DNA of 64,000 bases from Sisyra terminalis (Eukaryota; Arthropoda; Insecta; Neuroptera; Sisyridae): assembly GCA_958496175.1 (NCBI GenBank), contig OY292276.1, positions 59,409,080 through 59,473,079 of the forward strand. Reading direction: 5' to 3'. The notes below the pieces were generated by a model. The model made no database searches and was not told the origin of the DNA. It saw only the letters and a list, made by a program, of their open reading frames with translations. Made by a program: the position numbers and the translations under genes. Shown here piece by piece: positions 63,301-64,000 of this stretch; position 1 is the stretch's first letter; each line of letters starts with the position of its first letter.

Positions 63301-64000
63301 TCTCGAAATCGAAAAAGATTGTTATATCATCGTTCTATACATCGTTACGAACCCGAAACTGCCTTTGGTTCGAAAATCATCCCTTATATAACGATGGTAC
63401 ATGCAATTGTTGAAGAAGCCACATTCGTCTCTCCCTCTTAGTGGGAAGTGTTCATCCCTCAAACTGCCTGTTCATCCCTTAAACGTGGTTTGTTTGGGGA
63501 AAAATTTGCACAGCATGTACAGTAGGACTTATACTTTCGATTGGCACCCTAAAAAAGAAATTTTCAAATTTGACCGTTTTCGAGAAAAATCAACGATGGT
63601 TAACCCACGGTTTTTTTTGGCGAAAAATCTTTTTGTCTCGAAATCGAAAAAGATTGTTATATCATCGTTCTATACATCGTTACGAACCCGAAACTGCCTT
63701 TGGTTCGAAAATCATCCCTTATATAACGATGGTACATGCAATTGTTGAAGAAGCCACATTCGTCTCTCCCTCTTAGTGGGAAGTGTTCATCCCTCAAACT
63801 GCCTGTTCATCCCTTAAACGTGGTTTGTTTGGGGAAAAATTTGCACAGCATGTACAGTAGGACTTATACTTTCGATTGGCACCCTAAAAAAGAAATTTTC
63901 AAATTTGACCGTTTTCGAGAAAAATCAACGATGGTTAACCCACGGTTTTTTTTGGCGAAAAATCTTTTTGTCTCGAAATCGAAAAAGATTGTTATATCAT
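57372..64000 (+). repeat. near-consensus stretch to the right window edge
   Basis: Nineteen complete units and a final cut unit (63736-64000). The only difference noticed is a 1-bp deletion in the unit at 60387. No boundary with unique DNA is reached. Confidence 0.85.
60387..60720 (+). repeat. 334-bp monomer with one A deleted
   Basis: AAGAAATTTTC becomes AAGAATTTTC at 60541-60550, shortening the unit by one base. Like the other length changes it falls in a mononucleotide run. Confidence 0.85.

Larger units (their letters stand above)
1..64000 (+). repeat. 335-bp satellite DNA array, 190 full monomers plus two cut ends
   Basis: The same 335-bp unit repeats head to tail across the window, in one orientation, with no unique sequence between copies. 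With ATGCAATTG as unit start, complete units run from 86 to 63735 (63650 bp, exactly 190 x 335). Two 1-bp insertions and two 1-bp deletions cancel. The ends are cut units (1-85 and 63736-64000), so the array continues on both sides. The consensus is 38.5% GC with 16 CpG. I noticed differences from consensus in 62 complete units; the other 128 or so look identical. Long, homogeneous, gene-free arrays of this unit size are typical of eukaryotic centromeric or heterochromatic satellites; the chromosomal position is inferred, not seen. I do not recognise the family. Confidence 0.98.

Noticed and set aside
1..64000. CRISPR array
   Set aside because: The whole 335-bp period is conserved, with no alternation of short repeats and unique spacers, and no cas genes are present.
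1..64000. Ribosomal DNA spacer subrepeats or telomeric repeats
   Set aside because: No rRNA gene segment interrupts the array, and no short G-rich telomere motif occurs.

Overview
The whole 64 kb window is one uninterrupted head-to-tail satellite DNA array with a 335-bp monomer. Taking ATGCAATTG as monomer position 1, the array holds 85 bases of a cut monomer, 190 complete monomers (86-63735) and 265 bases of another cut monomer. All copies lie in the same orientation. I see no protein-coding gene, RNA gene, transposon, CRISPR array or unique-sequence island. The repeated open frames are by-products of the monomer: 335 is not a multiple of 3, so the frame shifts at every unit, and the variants carry stops, start losses and frameshifts.

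The pattern suggests eukaryotic constitutive heterochromatin (centromeric, pericentromeric or subtelomeric) from a long-read assembly. The species cannot be named from the sequence. The consensus is 38.5% GC (60 G and 69 C in 335) and holds 16 CpG, about 1.3 times expectation. This gives no sign of CpG decay and weakly favours a lightly methylated genome such as an invertebrate. The monomer length is close to two nucleosome repeats.

Layout: 1-1760 consensus units. 1761-8795 lightly marked units, with some marks recurring at 2-unit and 7-unit spacing. 8796-12815 a 6-unit block (2010 bp) present twice, each copy carrying one strongly diverged 'type A' monomer. 13151-13485 a diverged 'type B' monomer. 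14826-31910 a mosaic of two marker substitutions (monomer positions 335 and 165), with a 7-unit pattern repeated at a 9-unit offset. 34592-40286 seventeen units with no difference noticed. 40287-42297 paired marks and one insertion. 44308-47992 a clear 5-unit higher-order pattern. 47993-53687 another seventeen uniform units. 53688-57371 a cluster of complete and partial type B monomers that look like conversion tracts. 57372-64000 near-consensus to the window end.

I noticed differences from consensus in 62 of the 190 complete monomers. I read the units by eye and partly through translation, so some silent single-base changes may be missed. The most interesting signals are the higher-order duplications, the mosaic type B tracts, and inverted repeats inside the monomer whose pairing is kept or improved by linked changes in type A. 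Nothing here is evidence for a new gene system; the array itself is the biology.
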